From: Phycisphaerales bacterium
Lineage (GTDB): Bacteria > Planctomycetota > Phycisphaerae > Phycisphaerales > SM1A02
Assembly (NCBI GenBank): GCA_009692045.1
Contig: SIAA01000016.1
Span: 1 to 40,803 of the forward strand
DNA: 40,803 bases
Direction of reading: 5' to 3'
Position numbers and translations under genes: made by a program
Notes under the pieces: generated by a model
Seen by the model: only the letters and a program-made list of their open reading frames with translations
The model's database searches: none
Told to the model about the DNA's origin: nothing
Part shown: positions 30,866 through 40,049 of the stretch, piece after piece
How the letters are laid out: each line of letters starts with the position of its first letter
How positions within the stretch are numbered: position 1 is the first letter of the stretch

Positions 30866-33385
30866 TCACGCCTGGGCAGGCTCGGCGGGAGCAGCGGGTG
30901 TCTCCGCGTGTTTCGCTTGGAAGGAGAGGTGATCCTTACTCTCTTCGCGCGTTACAGAAATCGCATCACCAGACCGATAGTCACCGAGCAGCAGGTTCTC
31001 AGCCAGAGGATCCTCGATGTAAGTCGAGATGGCGCGGCGCAAGGGGCGTGCACCATAATCGGGGTTATAGCCCTTTTCTATCAGGAAGTCCTTGGCAAGG
31101 GCGTCGAGGGTAAGGCTCAGACCCTTTTCAGTGAGGCGCTTGCGTACCTTGTTGAGTTCGATTTCGATGATGTGCTCGAGATCAGTCTTGATCAGAGGCC
31201 GGAACACGATGATCTCATCGAGTCGGTTGATGAACTCGGGGCGGAAGAACTTTTCGCACTCGCCCAGAAGAGTTTTCTTCAGCCTCTCGTAGTCCTGCAC
31301 CTCCGAACGCTTGGAGAAGCCGAAGTTGGAGCCGCCCTTGATTAGATCAGCACCAATGTTGCTGGTCATGATGATGATGGTGTTCTTGAAATCAATCTGA
31401 CGGCCGAAACTGTCGGTCAACCGGCCCTCTTCCAGAACTTGCAGGAGCATGTTGAACACATCGGAGTGAGCCTTCTCCACCTCATCGAGCAGCAGCACGG
31501 AGTAGGGGCGGCGGCGGATGCGCTCAGTAAGCTGGCCACCCTCTTCGTAACCCACATATCCAGGAGGCGCGCCCACCAAGCGGGAGACCGTGTGCTTCTC
31601 CATGTACTCGCTCATATCGAGATAGACCATGGCATCGGGGTCTCCGAACATGAACTCAGCAATCGCCTTGGCGAGCAGGGTCTTGCCCACGCCGGAGGGA
31701 CCAACAAAGAGGAACGAACCGGTTGGGCGCTTAGGGTCCTTGAGTCCGGCGCGAGCCTTGCGGATGGCGCGGGCCACCGACCTGACCGCTTCATCCTGAC
31801 TGACAACAGACTTATGCAGCTCGGCCTCGAGTTGCATGAGGCGCTCAGACTCCTCCTTGGCCAGACGAGTTAGCGGTACGCCGGTCATCTTGGAAACGAC
31901 CTCGCGAATCACTTCCTCATCGACGGTCGCTTCGATTTCATTCATGCGCTCGCGCCACGCAAGTTGCAGGCGCTCCTTCTCCTTGCGCATCTTTTCGGAC
32001 TGGTCGCGCAGATCGGCGGCGCGCTCATAGTCAGCGCCCTTCACCGCCTCTTCCTTGTCGATATTGAATCGTTCGATTTTCTCCTCGATCTCGGTCAGAT
32101 CAGGTGGTTTCGACATGGTTCGCAGCCGCAGGCGGGCCCCGGCCTCATCGATCACATCGATCGACTTGTCAGGCTGCACTCGTCCGGTGATGTATCGAGC
32201 TGAGAGTTCCACCGCAGCGCGCAGGGCCTCGTCGGTGATCTTGACGCGGTGGTGGCTGGCGTACTTCTCCCGCAATCCCTTGAGGATTTCATAGGTCTCA
32301 TCAGCCGAGGGTGGTTCAACCGCAATGGACTGGAATCGGCGCTCCAGAGCCGCATCCTTCTCGATGTACTTGCGGTACTCATCGAAAGTTGTGGCACCGA
32401 TGCATTGGATTTCTCCCCGGGAAAGAGCGGGCTTGAGAACATTGCTGGCATCGATCGCGCCTTCAGCGCCACCGGCACCAACCAATGTGTGCAACTCATC
32501 GATAAAGAGAATGATGTTCTTGGCGCGGCGCACCTCGTTCATCACGGCCTTGATGCGCTCCTCGAACTGACCGCGATACTTGGTGCCCGCCACCATCATG
32601 GCCAGATCTAGAACGACGAGTCGACGGTCGTGCAGCAGATCGGGCACTTCCTGCTTGACGATCGATTGCGCGAGACCCTCGACGATGGCCGTCTTGCCCA
32701 CGCCAGCCTCACCTAGCAGCACCGGATTATTCTTGGTGCGGCGGCACAGGACTTGAATGAGCCGCTCGATTTCGCTAGCTCGGCCGATCACGGGATCGAG
32801 TTCGCCCGCGCGGGCGAGTTCGGTGAGATCGCGACCAAAGGAGTCGAGAGCAGGGGTCTTGCTCTTGCTGCGGCGAACTGGCTCACCGGCGGCACTGGGT
32901 TCAGCCTGCTGCGACTCCCCAGGAGCCGTGCTCTCATCCTGCTCGGTGCCGGCACCGAGAAGGTTCAGCACCTCGACCCGTACCTCCTCCAGTTTCAGGC
33001 CGAGATTGAGAAGCACTTGAGCCGCGACGCCATCCTGCTCGCGCAGCAGACCCAGCAGGAGATGCTCAGTACCTACATAGTTGTGATTGAGATTTCGGGC
33101 TTCCTCGATGGCAAACTCAACGACCTTCTTGGCACGAGGTGTCTGGGGCAGCTTGCCCATGGTCACCATCTCGGGTCCGCTCTTGACCAGCTTCTCCACT
33201 TCAAGGCGAACCTTGCGCAGATCGATGCCCAGGTTTTTGAGAACACTGGCGCCCACGCCTGAACCCTCCTTCACGAGTCCGAGCAGAATGTGCTCAGTAC
33301 CGATGTACTCATGGTTGAAGCGCTGCGCCTCCTGATTGGCGAGGGCCATTACTTTGCGGGCGCGATCTGTAAGTCTTTCAAACAT
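30866..33385 (-). CDS. clpC: ClpC-type AAA+ unfoldase
   Basis: 839 residues. Two Clp N-domain repeats open the protein (about 1-70 and 78-145, with [12 protein letters not shown] and [12 protein letters not shown]). The first AAA+ module has Walker A GEAGVGKT near 223. A UVR-type coiled segment ([13 protein letters not shown] near 448) in the middle domain marks ClpC rather than ClpA/ClpB. The second AAA+ module has GPSGVGKT near 559, and a [13 protein letters not shown] sensor-2 region follows. It unfolds proteins for ClpP, which is not in the window. The ATG has the ribosome binding site AGGAGG (33393-33398, spacing 7). No CIRCE or clear CtsR box was found upstream; an imperfect inverted repeat sits at 33429-33447. 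Confidence 0.96.
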   Translation of the reverse strand: MFERLTDRARKVMALANQEAQRFNHEYIGTEHILLGLVKEGSGVGASVLKNLGIDLRKVRLEVEKLVKSGPEMVTMGKLPQTPRAKKVVEFAIEEARNLNHNYVGTEHLLLGLLREQDGVAAQVLLNLGLKLEEVRVEVLNLLGAGTEQDESTAPGESQQAEPSAAGEPVRRSKSKTPALDSFGRDLTELARAGELDPVIGRASEIERLIQVLCRRTKNNPVLLGEAGVGKTAIVEGLAQSIVKQEVPDLLHDRRLVVLDLAMMVAGTKYRGQFEERIKAVMNEVRRAKNIILFIDELHTLVGAGGAEGAIDASNVLKPALSRGEIQCIGATTFDEYRKYIEKDAALERRFQSIAVEPPSADETYEILKGLREKYASHHRVKITDEALRAAVELSARYITGRVQPDKSIDVIDEAGARLRLRTMSKPPDLTEIEEKIERFNIDKEEAVKGADYERAADLRDQSEKMRKEKERLQLAWRERMNEIEATVDEEVIREVVSKMTGVPLTRLAKEESERLMQLEAELHKSVVSQDEAVRSVARAIRKARAGLKDPKRPTGSFLFVGPSGVGKTLLAKAIAEFMFGDPDAMVYLDMSEYMEKHTVSRLVGAPPGYVGYEEGGQLTERIRRRPYSVLLLDEVEKAHSDVFNMLLQVLEEGRLTDSFGRQIDFKNTIIIMTSNIGADLIKGGSNFGFSKRSEVQDYERLKKTLLGECEKFFRPEFINRLDEIIVFRPLIKTDLEHIIEIELNKVRKRLTEKGLSLTLDALAKDFLIEKGYNPDYGARPLRRAISTYIEDPLAENLLLGDYRSGDAISVTREESKDHLSFQAKHAETPAAPAEPAQA

Positions 33386-33500
33386 CTAAGTGCCTCCTGA
33401 GGGAACCCTGAATCCTAGGGCTAGCAACGCCTTGTCGCCAACAGGGCAGTCAGCCCGAAGGCGGATGGGGTCTACCCATCGTCACAATCATCGGATACGG

Positions 33501-34880
33501 ATGCGACAGACTGAAATGGCAATGCGTATTCTTGGAGGAATGCACCGCTGGTATGCCTCAATGGCAGTCGTCCTGATGGCAGCGGTTTGTCCGGCATTCC
33601 GCGAGAGTTATGCGATTCTGCCGCAGCAAGGCGATGGGTCTGAATCGCCCCTAGTCTTGGAAAAACCTCTGAAGGTGCGGCTGAGAACTCAGAGTGATGG
33701 AGTCCTAAAGGGCGATCTCTTGACTTGGGATGGAGAGGGCTTTTCTGGCACCTTCACCCCGAAACCTGCCCAGCATCGCTGGGTGGAACTGATCGGTGCG
33801 GATCTGGCTCGCACCTATAAGTTGCTGATGGATCAGCAGAGTGCCGGGCAGTGGATCAACCTCGGCAAGCTCCTGCTGATCGTCCCCGAATCAACAAAGG
33901 CGGCGGAGACTGCCTTCAAGAGTGCACTGGCGCTCGATCGCACGCTGGGTCCGCAAATTGAAACTGCTCGAACCGAAGCTGCTGAGGTGAAGCGGCTAGC
34001 CAGCCACGAGAAACTGTTGGAGACGCTTCCTATCGGGCGGGACTATGGCTCTCAGCGCTGGGAGGTGCTCAGCGCCGAGCAGCAAGTCGAGGCGGTGGCA
34101 CAGATGAGAACCGACGCCGAGCAGGTGTGTCGAGATGTCGGAGCCAGCGTGGAACTTCTGGAGACCGATTTCTTCTTGTGCTACAGCGAACTGCCCCGCT
34201 CCGAAACGCAGCGCTGGGGTAGCGAACTTGACGCTATGTACCGCCGGGTGGCCCGAGATTTTTCCATTCCCCCAGACCTGAATCTTTTCTGGGGCAAGGC
34301 TGTGATCTTCATCTTCCCCAGTCGAGATCGATTTGTAGCAGCCGAGGCGGCGGCATTTCAGCAAGTCCTTCCTCCGGGAGTGATGGGACTCTGTCACATG
34401 CGCGGCCCCAAAGTGTTCGTGAACATGTTTCGCCAGAGCGACGATATGGCCTTTGCGTCGGTGCTGGTGCACGAAACCGTGCACGGAATCATGCATCGAT
34501 TTCTGACCCCGATTCATCTGCCAACATGGGCCGACGAGGGCTTTAGCGAGTATGTCGCCGCCACTAGTTTCAGCGGCTCCCCCACGGATCGCACGCGGCG
34601 GCCACAGGCTCTGGAGTTCATTCGTAGTGGGAATCCCATCGGTCCCATCATGGAGATGGACTATCAGTCAGGCAGTTGGCCGGGGCCAGACGCCATCGGT
34701 TACGCCATCGGATATGTGACAGTCGAGTTGATGATTCGCGATCGACCTACCAAGTTCGGAGACTGGGTGCGGGCGGTGAAGGCGGGCAAGGATTGGCGGC
34801 AGGCGCTCACCGAAGATTTCGGCGCCAAGCCTGCGGATCTTGCCGCCCGAGCTCAGGAGTTTTATCGAACCAACGACTGA
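33501..34880 (+). CDS. Exported zinc metallopeptidase-like protein (gluzincin HExxH)
   Basis: 459 residues from the ATG at 33501. Other ATGs at 33516, 33522 and 33540 fit equally well; the last has GGAGGA too close for a normal site. The N-terminus (MHRWYASMAVVLMAAVC region) is a likely signal peptide. Residues about 60-100 may be a beta domain, and 105-180 look helical, possibly a TPR-like unit (INLGKLLLIVPESTKAAETAFKSAL region). The peptidase site is VHETVHGIMH with His324, Glu325 and His328, and a third ligand Glu346 in WADEGFSEY, the gluzincin pattern. It resembles peptidase MA-like or DUF1570-type planctomycete proteins (recalled). It is probably an extracytoplasmic protease; substrate unknown. 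Confidence 0.75.
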   Translation: MRQTEMAMRILGGMHRWYASMAVVLMAAVCPAFRESYAILPQQGDGSESPLVLEKPLKVRLRTQSDGVLKGDLLTWDGEGFSGTFTPKPAQHRWVELIGADLARTYKLLMDQQSAGQWINLGKLLLIVPESTKAAETAFKSALALDRTLGPQIETARTEAAEVKRLASHEKLLETLPIGRDYGSQRWEVLSAEQQVEAVAQMRTDAEQVCRDVGASVELLETDFFLCYSELPRSETQRWGSELDAMYRRVARDFSIPPDLNLFWGKAVIFIFPSRDRFVAAEAAAFQQVLPPGVMGLCHMRGPKVFVNMFRQSDDMAFASVLVHETVHGIMHRFLTPIHLPTWADEGFSEYVAATSFSGSPTDRTRRPQALEFIRSGNPIGPIMEMDYQSGSWPGPDAIGYAIGYVTVELMIRDRPTKFGDWVRAVKAGKDWRQALTEDFGAKPADLAARAQEFYRTND

Positions 34881-34898
34881 GGGCGCGGTGCTGCGCGA

Positions 34899-35606
34899 TT
34901 ACTGCTCCATGACGCGACCGTCCACAAGACGCACCACTCGGTCGGCTCGCGCCGCAACGGACGCATCGTGAGTGACCATGGCGATGGTCAGACCGGCCTT
35001 GTGACGCTGGGCCAGCACGCCCAGTATTCCATCACCGGTAGCGGCGTCGAGATTGCCCGTGGGTTCATCGGCGAGCAGAACTTCCGGTTCATTCATGAGT
35101 GCGCGCGCAATCGCAACTCGCTGCTTCTCTCCCCCAGAGAGTTGACTCGGCCGGTGATGCAGACGGTGTCCCAGTCCGAAAGACTCGAGCAGAGTGGAGG
35201 CGCGTTGCCTTTCACTTCGCATACCGGTGAACCACTCCAGCTTCGATTTTCCCACCATGGCTGGTAGCAGGGCGTTCTCCAGCGCGTTCAGTTCCGGCAG
35301 CAAGTGATAGAACTGAAACACAAACCCCACTCGCTTGTTACGGTATTGGTCTAAGGAGGCAGTTCGAGCAAAGCTCAGAACTTCCCCTCGGTAGCGCACG
35401 GCTCCCGCCCCGTCATCCGGTCGATCAAGACCGCCAAGAATGTGAAGCAGCGTGCTCTTTCCCGAGCCGCTGTGCCCGAGGATCGCCAACCACTCGCCAT
35501 GCTTCAGCGCGAGGTTTGCGCCGCCGAGGACACTGACCGCAACCTGACCGTCGCGGTAGGTCTTATGGATGTCCCGCGCCTCGATGATGGGCTGTTGCTC
35601 AACCAT
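34899..35606 (-). CDS. lolD: LolD-type ABC transporter ATP-binding protein
   Basis: 235 residues from the ATG at 35606, which overlaps the permease stop by 8 bp; the frame is open further upstream inside the permease gene. Walker A is GHSGSGKST (44-52), the signature [15 protein letters not shown], Walker [13 protein letters not shown], and the H-loop VTHD. The helix opening with the LASLDQYRN-type segment and [19 protein letters not shown] is typical of LolD/MacB-type ATPases. With the permease upstream it probably extracts lipoproteins from the inner membrane for transfer to the outer membrane. Confidence 0.9.
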   Translation of the reverse strand: MVEQQPIIEARDIHKTYRDGQVAVSVLGGANLALKHGEWLAILGHSGSGKSTLLHILGGLDRPDDGAGAVRYRGEVLSFARTASLDQYRNKRVGFVFQFYHLLPELNALENALLPAMVGKSKLEWFTGMRSERQRASTLLESFGLGHRLHHRPSQLSGGEKQRVAIARALMNEPEVLLADEPTGNLDAATGDGILGVLAQRHKAGLTIAMVTHDASVAARADRVVRLVDGRVMEQ

Positions 35607-37248
35607 AGCGCAGCGCCTCCACCGGATCGGTGTCCGCGGCCTTTGCCGCAGGGATTGCCGCTCCCAGCACGCTGAACAGGATTCCAAACGACAGAGTCAG
35701 CCAAGCGGTGTTCCAATCAACTTCGTCGGGAACTCGGGGGAAGTAATAGACAGCGGGATCCCAGATGAGCGTGCCTTTGTGCAAGAGCAACCCCGTTCCG
35801 ATTATTGCCAGGGTCATTGCCGAGAGAAGCCACAGAAGAATGGGCAGCAGTTTTGCTCGGCGGGCCGAGGACAGCAATGGAATGAGGCAGGCGGCTGCCA
35901 GCGCGAGCGCCCCGACCCATGACGCAGTGGGGGCATCACGGCCGATCGCCTCGTGTATGGCATTGATGTTTCGCACCACCAGCCAAGCAAGCCCGACACC
36001 TGCCAGAGATCCAAGAGTTCCGATCACTAAGCCGTAGCGGAGAAAAATCCACATGATGCCGGCCCGAGATGCGCCCACGCTGCGAAGGACGCCGATGTCG
36101 CGGGTCTTCTCGATCACGATGGCCCAGAAGATCGAGAGAATCAGCCCGGCGCAGACTATGTAGATGATGGAGAACAACACGCGCATCATCTCCCGCTCTT
36201 TTTCGACGGGACCGATCAGATCGCGCAGTTGCTGTTCCCAGGTCAGGATGGATGGCCGCTGGGGCGGAGCCGCCAGGCGTGCGGGGTCTTTGGTGATCCC
36301 CTCACAAAAGGTCTGGTAAACCACCTCGACCGCGTCGCGCAGGGTGTTGGGATCAATTCCCTCGGCAGCTCGTACGAGTATCCGCGTTGCTCGCGCTGGC
36401 GCCACCCCGATGAGCGGGAAACTGCCCGAGGCATCCGGTGCGGCACTAGTGTCGTACATGGGTGCGTTATCCATACGCAGCATTGACTGAGCGTCGGAGA
36501 GAGGGATGAACACGCGAGACTTGTCCACCTCGAACACTCCGGACATCATTTCATTCACGATGGGGAAACTGCGATCCTTGGGCTCACTGATGCGGCCGCT
36601 CGCCGACACGGGCACCACGGTTAGTGTCACCGTCTCCGCGGGCATGAACCAGCCATAGAGTTGGCGGTAAGAGCCATCATGAGTTCGCTTGTTGGCCGCC
36701 GACACATGCATCCCCAAGACCATGCCGCTGCGGCCGGTGCTGGACTGCTGCAGAGCAAGACCGTTGGCAAAGAGGGAGGCATCAATCTTCAGGCGAGGGT
36801 CATCGGGGAGCATGGCCTCGCGTGCCGCCTCATCACGGGGAGGCTGCCAGTAGAGGCTCTCACTGAAGCGAGTCACCCTAGCGAAAGACGCGGGCTCGAT
36901 CCCCCAGACCTGAACTGGGGAAATCTCCTTCTGTTTGCCCTCGGGGTAGGGCATGCGCAGCAGACCCAGCGTGTCGATCAGAGGCGTCGCCGCCTCCGCC
37001 TCGGGCAAGGCCTCGATCGCAGTGACGAGTTCGGCGTAGTAAGGGATTCCGCCGATACCACTAGTGACGCTTACATCTCCCACTAGGGTGCGGCCCGAGG
37101 CCCGCAGCACATCGAGAAAGCCTGTCATCACGCTCACCACTATCACCACCAGCGCGACACAAAGCGCCACGGCTCCCACTGCGATCAGGGGGATGAGTCG
37201 GGTAGTGAGGTATCGATTCGCTAGCAGTGCCGCGTACACCGAGGGCAC
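35599..37248 (-). CDS. LolC/LolE-like lipoprotein-releasing permease
   Basis: 549 residues from GTG 37248; E. coli LolC and LolE are about 400. An N-terminal membrane helix (about 17-45: LIPLIAVGAVALCVALVVIVVSV region) is followed by a large periplasmic MacB-core-like domain (about 50-370), then three FtsX helices with the IEKTRDIGVLRSVGASRAGI coupling segment, split as EKTRDIGVL and RSVGASRAG. This topology is that of LolC/LolE. Only one permease and one ATPase are in the operon, so a homodimeric LolF-like permease is possible (inference). nnrE lies 6 bp upstream. The protein ends DPVEALRYG, the usual FtsX-type end. Confidence 0.85.
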   Translation of the reverse strand: MPSVYAALLANRYLTTRLIPLIAVGAVALCVALVVIVVSVMTGFLDVLRASGRTLVGDVSVTSGIGGIPYYAELVTAIEALPEAEAATPLIDTLGLLRMPYPEGKQKEISPVQVWGIEPASFARVTRFSESLYWQPPRDEAAREAMLPDDPRLKIDASLFANGLALQQSSTGRSGMVLGMHVSAANKRTHDGSYRQLYGWFMPAETVTLTVVPVSASGRISEPKDRSFPIVNEMMSGVFEVDKSRVFIPLSDAQSMLRMDNAPMYDTSAAPDASGSFPLIGVAPARATRILVRAAEGIDPNTLRDAVEVVYQTFCEGITKDPARLAAPPQRPSILTWEQQLRDLIGPVEKEREMMRVLFSIIYIVCAGLILSIFWAIVIEKTRDIGVLRSVGASRAGIMWIFLRYGLVIGTLGSLAGVGLAWLVVRNINAIHEAIGRDAPTASWVGALALAAACLIPLLSSARRAKLLPILLWLLSAMTLAIIGTGLLLHKGTLIWDPAVYYFPRVPDEVDWNTAWLTLSFGILFSVLGAAIPAAKAADTDPVEALRYG

Positions 37249-37254
37249 TCTACT

Positions 37255-37920
37255 TCAACAAGGCGGTGGCACGCCGATGCTCACGACTGTGACCAGTCCT
37301 GTGAATGCAGCGGCGCCGGCGCAAGCAAACCCGATCTTGGGTGCGACCATCGTGGCAGTCATGGTGGCACGGACCGCATCTCCCAGCGGCAAGCCGCTGT
37401 CGGGATCGAGTCCGGAAGGGAGGTCGATTGATAGGACAGGCACCCCTCCCTGGCGTCGAGCATTGATGGCATTGATGGCTCGGCGCATGTCGCCATCGAC
37501 GGGTCGATCCACACCGGTTCCGAGCAGCGCATCAACTATCAGACGGCAGGGATTCGCGTTGAGGATCCTATCGATTGCCGCTTCTGCTTCTAGCACGATC
37601 TCAACTCCCAGTCGCTTGCAGGTGTTGGCGTTGATCGCGGCAGGGGAGCGATTGCGAGGGGCACCGATGGCAGCGATCTGCGGTCTGTGACCAGCCGCCA
37701 AGAGGTGGCGTGCGAGCGCATAGCCGTCGCCGCCGTTTTGACCAGCGCCGCAGACAATCAGCACGCTTGCCTTGCCGGAAGCAGCGGCAGCAGCAAGCAT
37801 CTCTACCGCGACTTCGGCGCAGCCCCTCGCCGCATTTTCCATAAGAACGATTTCCGGAACTCCCAGATCTCTCACGGCGTGCTGATCAAATGCGCGTGCC
37901 TGCGCTCTGGTGAGTGGCAT
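37255..37920 (-). CDS. nnrE: NAD(P)H-hydrate epimerase (YjeF N-terminal domain)
   Basis: 221 residues from the ATG at 37920; the frame upstream runs into the divergent glycosyltransferase and has no family similarity. It repairs R- to S-forms of damaged NAD(P)H-hydrate. Signatures: MPLTRAQARAFDQHA at the N-terminus, ENAARG, VCGAGQNGGDGYALARHL, VDALLGTGV with Asp, and SIDLPSGLD. Only the epimerase domain is encoded; the ADP-dependent dehydratase (NnrD) domain that is often fused is absent and must be elsewhere or missing. It is followed 6 bp on by the Lol permease. Confidence 0.92.
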   Translation of the reverse strand: MPLTRAQARAFDQHAVRDLGVPEIVLMENAARGCAEVAVEMLAAAAASGKASVLIVCGAGQNGGDGYALARHLLAAGHRPQIAAIGAPRNRSPAAINANTCKRLGVEIVLEAEAAIDRILNANPCRLIVDALLGTGVDRPVDGDMRRAINAINARRQGGVPVLSIDLPSGLDPDSGLPLGDAVRATMTATMVAPKIGFACAGAAAFTGLVTVVSIGVPPPC

Positions 37921-37941
37921 GTCTATCGATGCTAAACGGTG

Positions 37942-39183
37942 ATGGCATCGAGTCGATACCCTTGCAACATCGGCGATCTCGCTCCCATCATGGTGACTGG
38001 TATCGGAATCGCTTCGGCGCTGGCTGGCTACTGGGCGACGGTGGCGGGGCGCGCCTGGTCCGAACTGCGCCGAACTCCACGAATTCGGCAGGGATTGAGC
38101 CTGCCCACTCCCGTGGGGGGATGGCCACGCGTCTCCATCATCGTGCCGGCGCACAACGAGGAGAGTCACGCGCCGCGGTGCGCCCAATCGTTGCTGGCGC
38201 AGGTCTATCCCGGATTGGAAGTGATATTTGTTCTCGATCGCTGCACGGATGGGACGCTGGCGGCCTTGAGCAAGATCGCTGCCACCGATGCGCGGCTCGT
38301 AATAGTTGAGAACCACGATTGCCCGTCGGACTGGGCCGGAAAGTGCAATGCCGCAGCAGTAGGGGCCCGCCACGCAACTGGAGAGATGCTTCTCTTCACC
38401 GATGCTGACACGCTGTTTGACCCGGAACTGGTACGGGCAGCCGTGGCACTAACGCGCCAGCGCGGAGTCGCGTTGATGAGCATCCTCAGCACCCTAACGA
38501 CAGAGCACTGGTTCGAACGAGTTGCGCAGCCGGCGGCGGTGCTGGCGCTGATGCAACAGTATCCAACTGGTCGGGCCAACGACCCGGTGAAGCCGCGCGC
38601 CTTTGCCAACGGTCAGTTCATGCTCTTTGAACGCAGCGCCTACGAGGAACTGGGCGGACATGCAGCCGTGAAGGACGACTTGCTCGAGGACATCGCCTTT
38701 GCCCGCGCCGTTACGGGCCGGCCCGGACGCAAGACGGGTCTATGCCTAGCTGAGGGCATGCTTGTGGTGTCGATGTATGAATCGCTCGGGGCGTTCGAAG
38801 AGGGTTGGAAGCGAATCTTCATTGAGTCCTGCACCAGGCAACCGAGCCGCATGCGACGCAAGGCGGTGGAGCTGTGCATCGTCGGTGTGTTACTGCCCGC
38901 GGCGAATGTGGTGGGTGTGGCCTTGGCGTTCACAGCCACTCGTATATCGCCTGCCAGCGCGTTGGCCTACTGGGCCCTGGGAGCCGGGCTGACGGCGATG
39001 CTCATCCAAGTCTTTGTCCTCAAGTATCTCTACGGGAAGGCATCCAGCCCGGCGAGGGGATTGCCGCTGCACTGGCTGGGTTGCCTAGTCGTGTCGCGCA
39101 TACTTTGGAGGGGTGCTAGTGACCTGCGCGCCAGGCGGCCGGTGCGCTGGGGTGGTCGGGAATACATTCTTGAGCCCAGATGA
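37942..39183 (+). CDS. Membrane-associated family 2 glycosyltransferase
   Basis: 413 residues from the ATG at 37942; a GTG at 37939 adds one residue. One N-terminal hydrophobic segment (about 13-35) precedes the GT-A domain: SIIVPAHNEE near 65-74, VLDRCTDGT near 98-106, and the metal-binding LLFTDADTLF near 150-159. A motif with LLEDIAFARAV fits the later catalytic ED region of processive-type GT2 enzymes. Two or three C-terminal hydrophobic segments follow (VELCIVGVLLPAANVV region onwards). The pattern resembles carotenoid, hopanoid or lipid glycosyltransferases (CrtQ/HpnI/ceramide type). Sugar donor and acceptor are unknown. It is divergent from nnrE, with only about 20 bp between the starts. 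Confidence 0.85.
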   Translation: MASSRYPCNIGDLAPIMVTGIGIASALAGYWATVAGRAWSELRRTPRIRQGLSLPTPVGGWPRVSIIVPAHNEESHAPRCAQSLLAQVYPGLEVIFVLDRCTDGTLAALSKIAATDARLVIVENHDCPSDWAGKCNAAAVGARHATGEMLLFTDADTLFDPELVRAAVALTRQRGVALMSILSTLTTEHWFERVAQPAAVLALMQQYPTGRANDPVKPRAFANGQFMLFERSAYEELGGHAAVKDDLLEDIAFARAVTGRPGRKTGLCLAEGMLVVSMYESLGAFEEGWKRIFIESCTRQPSRMRRKAVELCIVGVLLPAANVVGVALAFTATRISPASALAYWALGAGLTAMLIQVFVLKYLYGKASSPARGLPLHWLGCLVVSRILWRGASDLRARRPVRWGGREYILEPR

Positions 39184-39221
39184 GCGACGAAACTGCAGGT
39201 GGTTAGGATCGTGACGGGCGC

Positions 39222-40034
39222 ATGACCCAGAGCAGCATGAAAATACTTCTTACCAACGATGATGGGATTGAGGCACCGGGGATTGAGGTCCTGCATGCAG
39301 CCATCGTGAGTCTGGGAGAAGTGCTGGTGGTTGCACCCGCATCCGCTCAGAGTGCTAAGAGTCATGGAATCACCTTTCACATTCCCCTGCTCGTGCGCGA
39401 GGTTGAGGTAAATGCGCGAATGCGCGGCATTGCCGTGGAGGGAACTCCTGCAGACTGTGTGAAGCTGGGACTTCGCAGCCTGTGGAGCGAGCGTTTTGGG
39501 GCGGGGACTAGGCCGGATGTGGTGATTAGCGGCATGAACAGCGGCGCCAATGTCGGGATCAACACCATCTATTCGGGGACTGTTGCGGCCGCGATCGAGG
39601 CATCATTTCTTGGTGTGCCCGCCATCGCGGTGAGCCTCTATGTGGGTGACCGATCCAAACTGCAGTGGAAGCGCGCTGCGGAGATTGCTCGGACGGCCAT
39701 CGATCATGTGCTGAAGCAGAAACTGGACGCGCACCGAGTGCTCAACATCAATATCCCCCGCGTAGAGACACCTGATGCGCCGATGCCGCCCATCAAAGTG
39801 GTGAGCATGAATACGGCCGCAGGTGCGGACGGTTACGAGAAGCGCCGCGCCCCCGATGGTCGAACCTACTACTGGCCCGCCGGAAATGGCATGGAGTTTG
39901 TTCACACTTCCGAGGGCACTGATGTGGAGGCTGTCGCTGCGGGATGCGTGACCGTGACTCCTCTCAACTACGACCTCACCGACAAGCCGCGGCTGGGGCA
40001 CTGGCGCGAAGCACTCTCATCCGATCCCCCTTAG
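39222..40034 (+). CDS. surE: 5'-nucleotidase SurE
   Basis: 270 residues from the ATG at 39222; an ATG at 39237 would start at the family motif itself. SurE removes phosphate from nucleoside 5'- (and 3'-) monophosphates and short polyphosphate. Signatures: ILLTNDDGI with the metal-binding Asp pair, VEGTPADCVKLG, VISGMNSGANVG with the metal Asn, and YSGTVAAA. The C-terminal part has the usual oligomerisation arm. It follows the glycosyltransferase by 38 bp and is convergent with the TonB-like gene (15 bp between stops). Confidence 0.95.
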   Translation: MTQSSMKILLTNDDGIEAPGIEVLHAAIVSLGEVLVVAPASAQSAKSHGITFHIPLLVREVEVNARMRGIAVEGTPADCVKLGLRSLWSERFGAGTRPDVVISGMNSGANVGINTIYSGTVAAAIEASFLGVPAIAVSLYVGDRSKLQWKRAAEIARTAIDHVLKQKLDAHRVLNINIPRVETPDAPMPPIKVVSMNTAAGADGYEKRRAPDGRTYYWPAGNGMEFVHTSEGTDVEAVAAGCVTVTPLNYDLTDKPRLGHWREALSSDPP

Positions 40035-40049
40035 CGCACTCTGCGCGTC

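Noticed and set aside
33429-33447. Heat-shock operator upstream of clpC
   Set aside because: The imperfect inverted repeat (GCCTTGT with a 5-nt loop) does not match CIRCE or a CtsR heptad repeat, so no regulator can be named.
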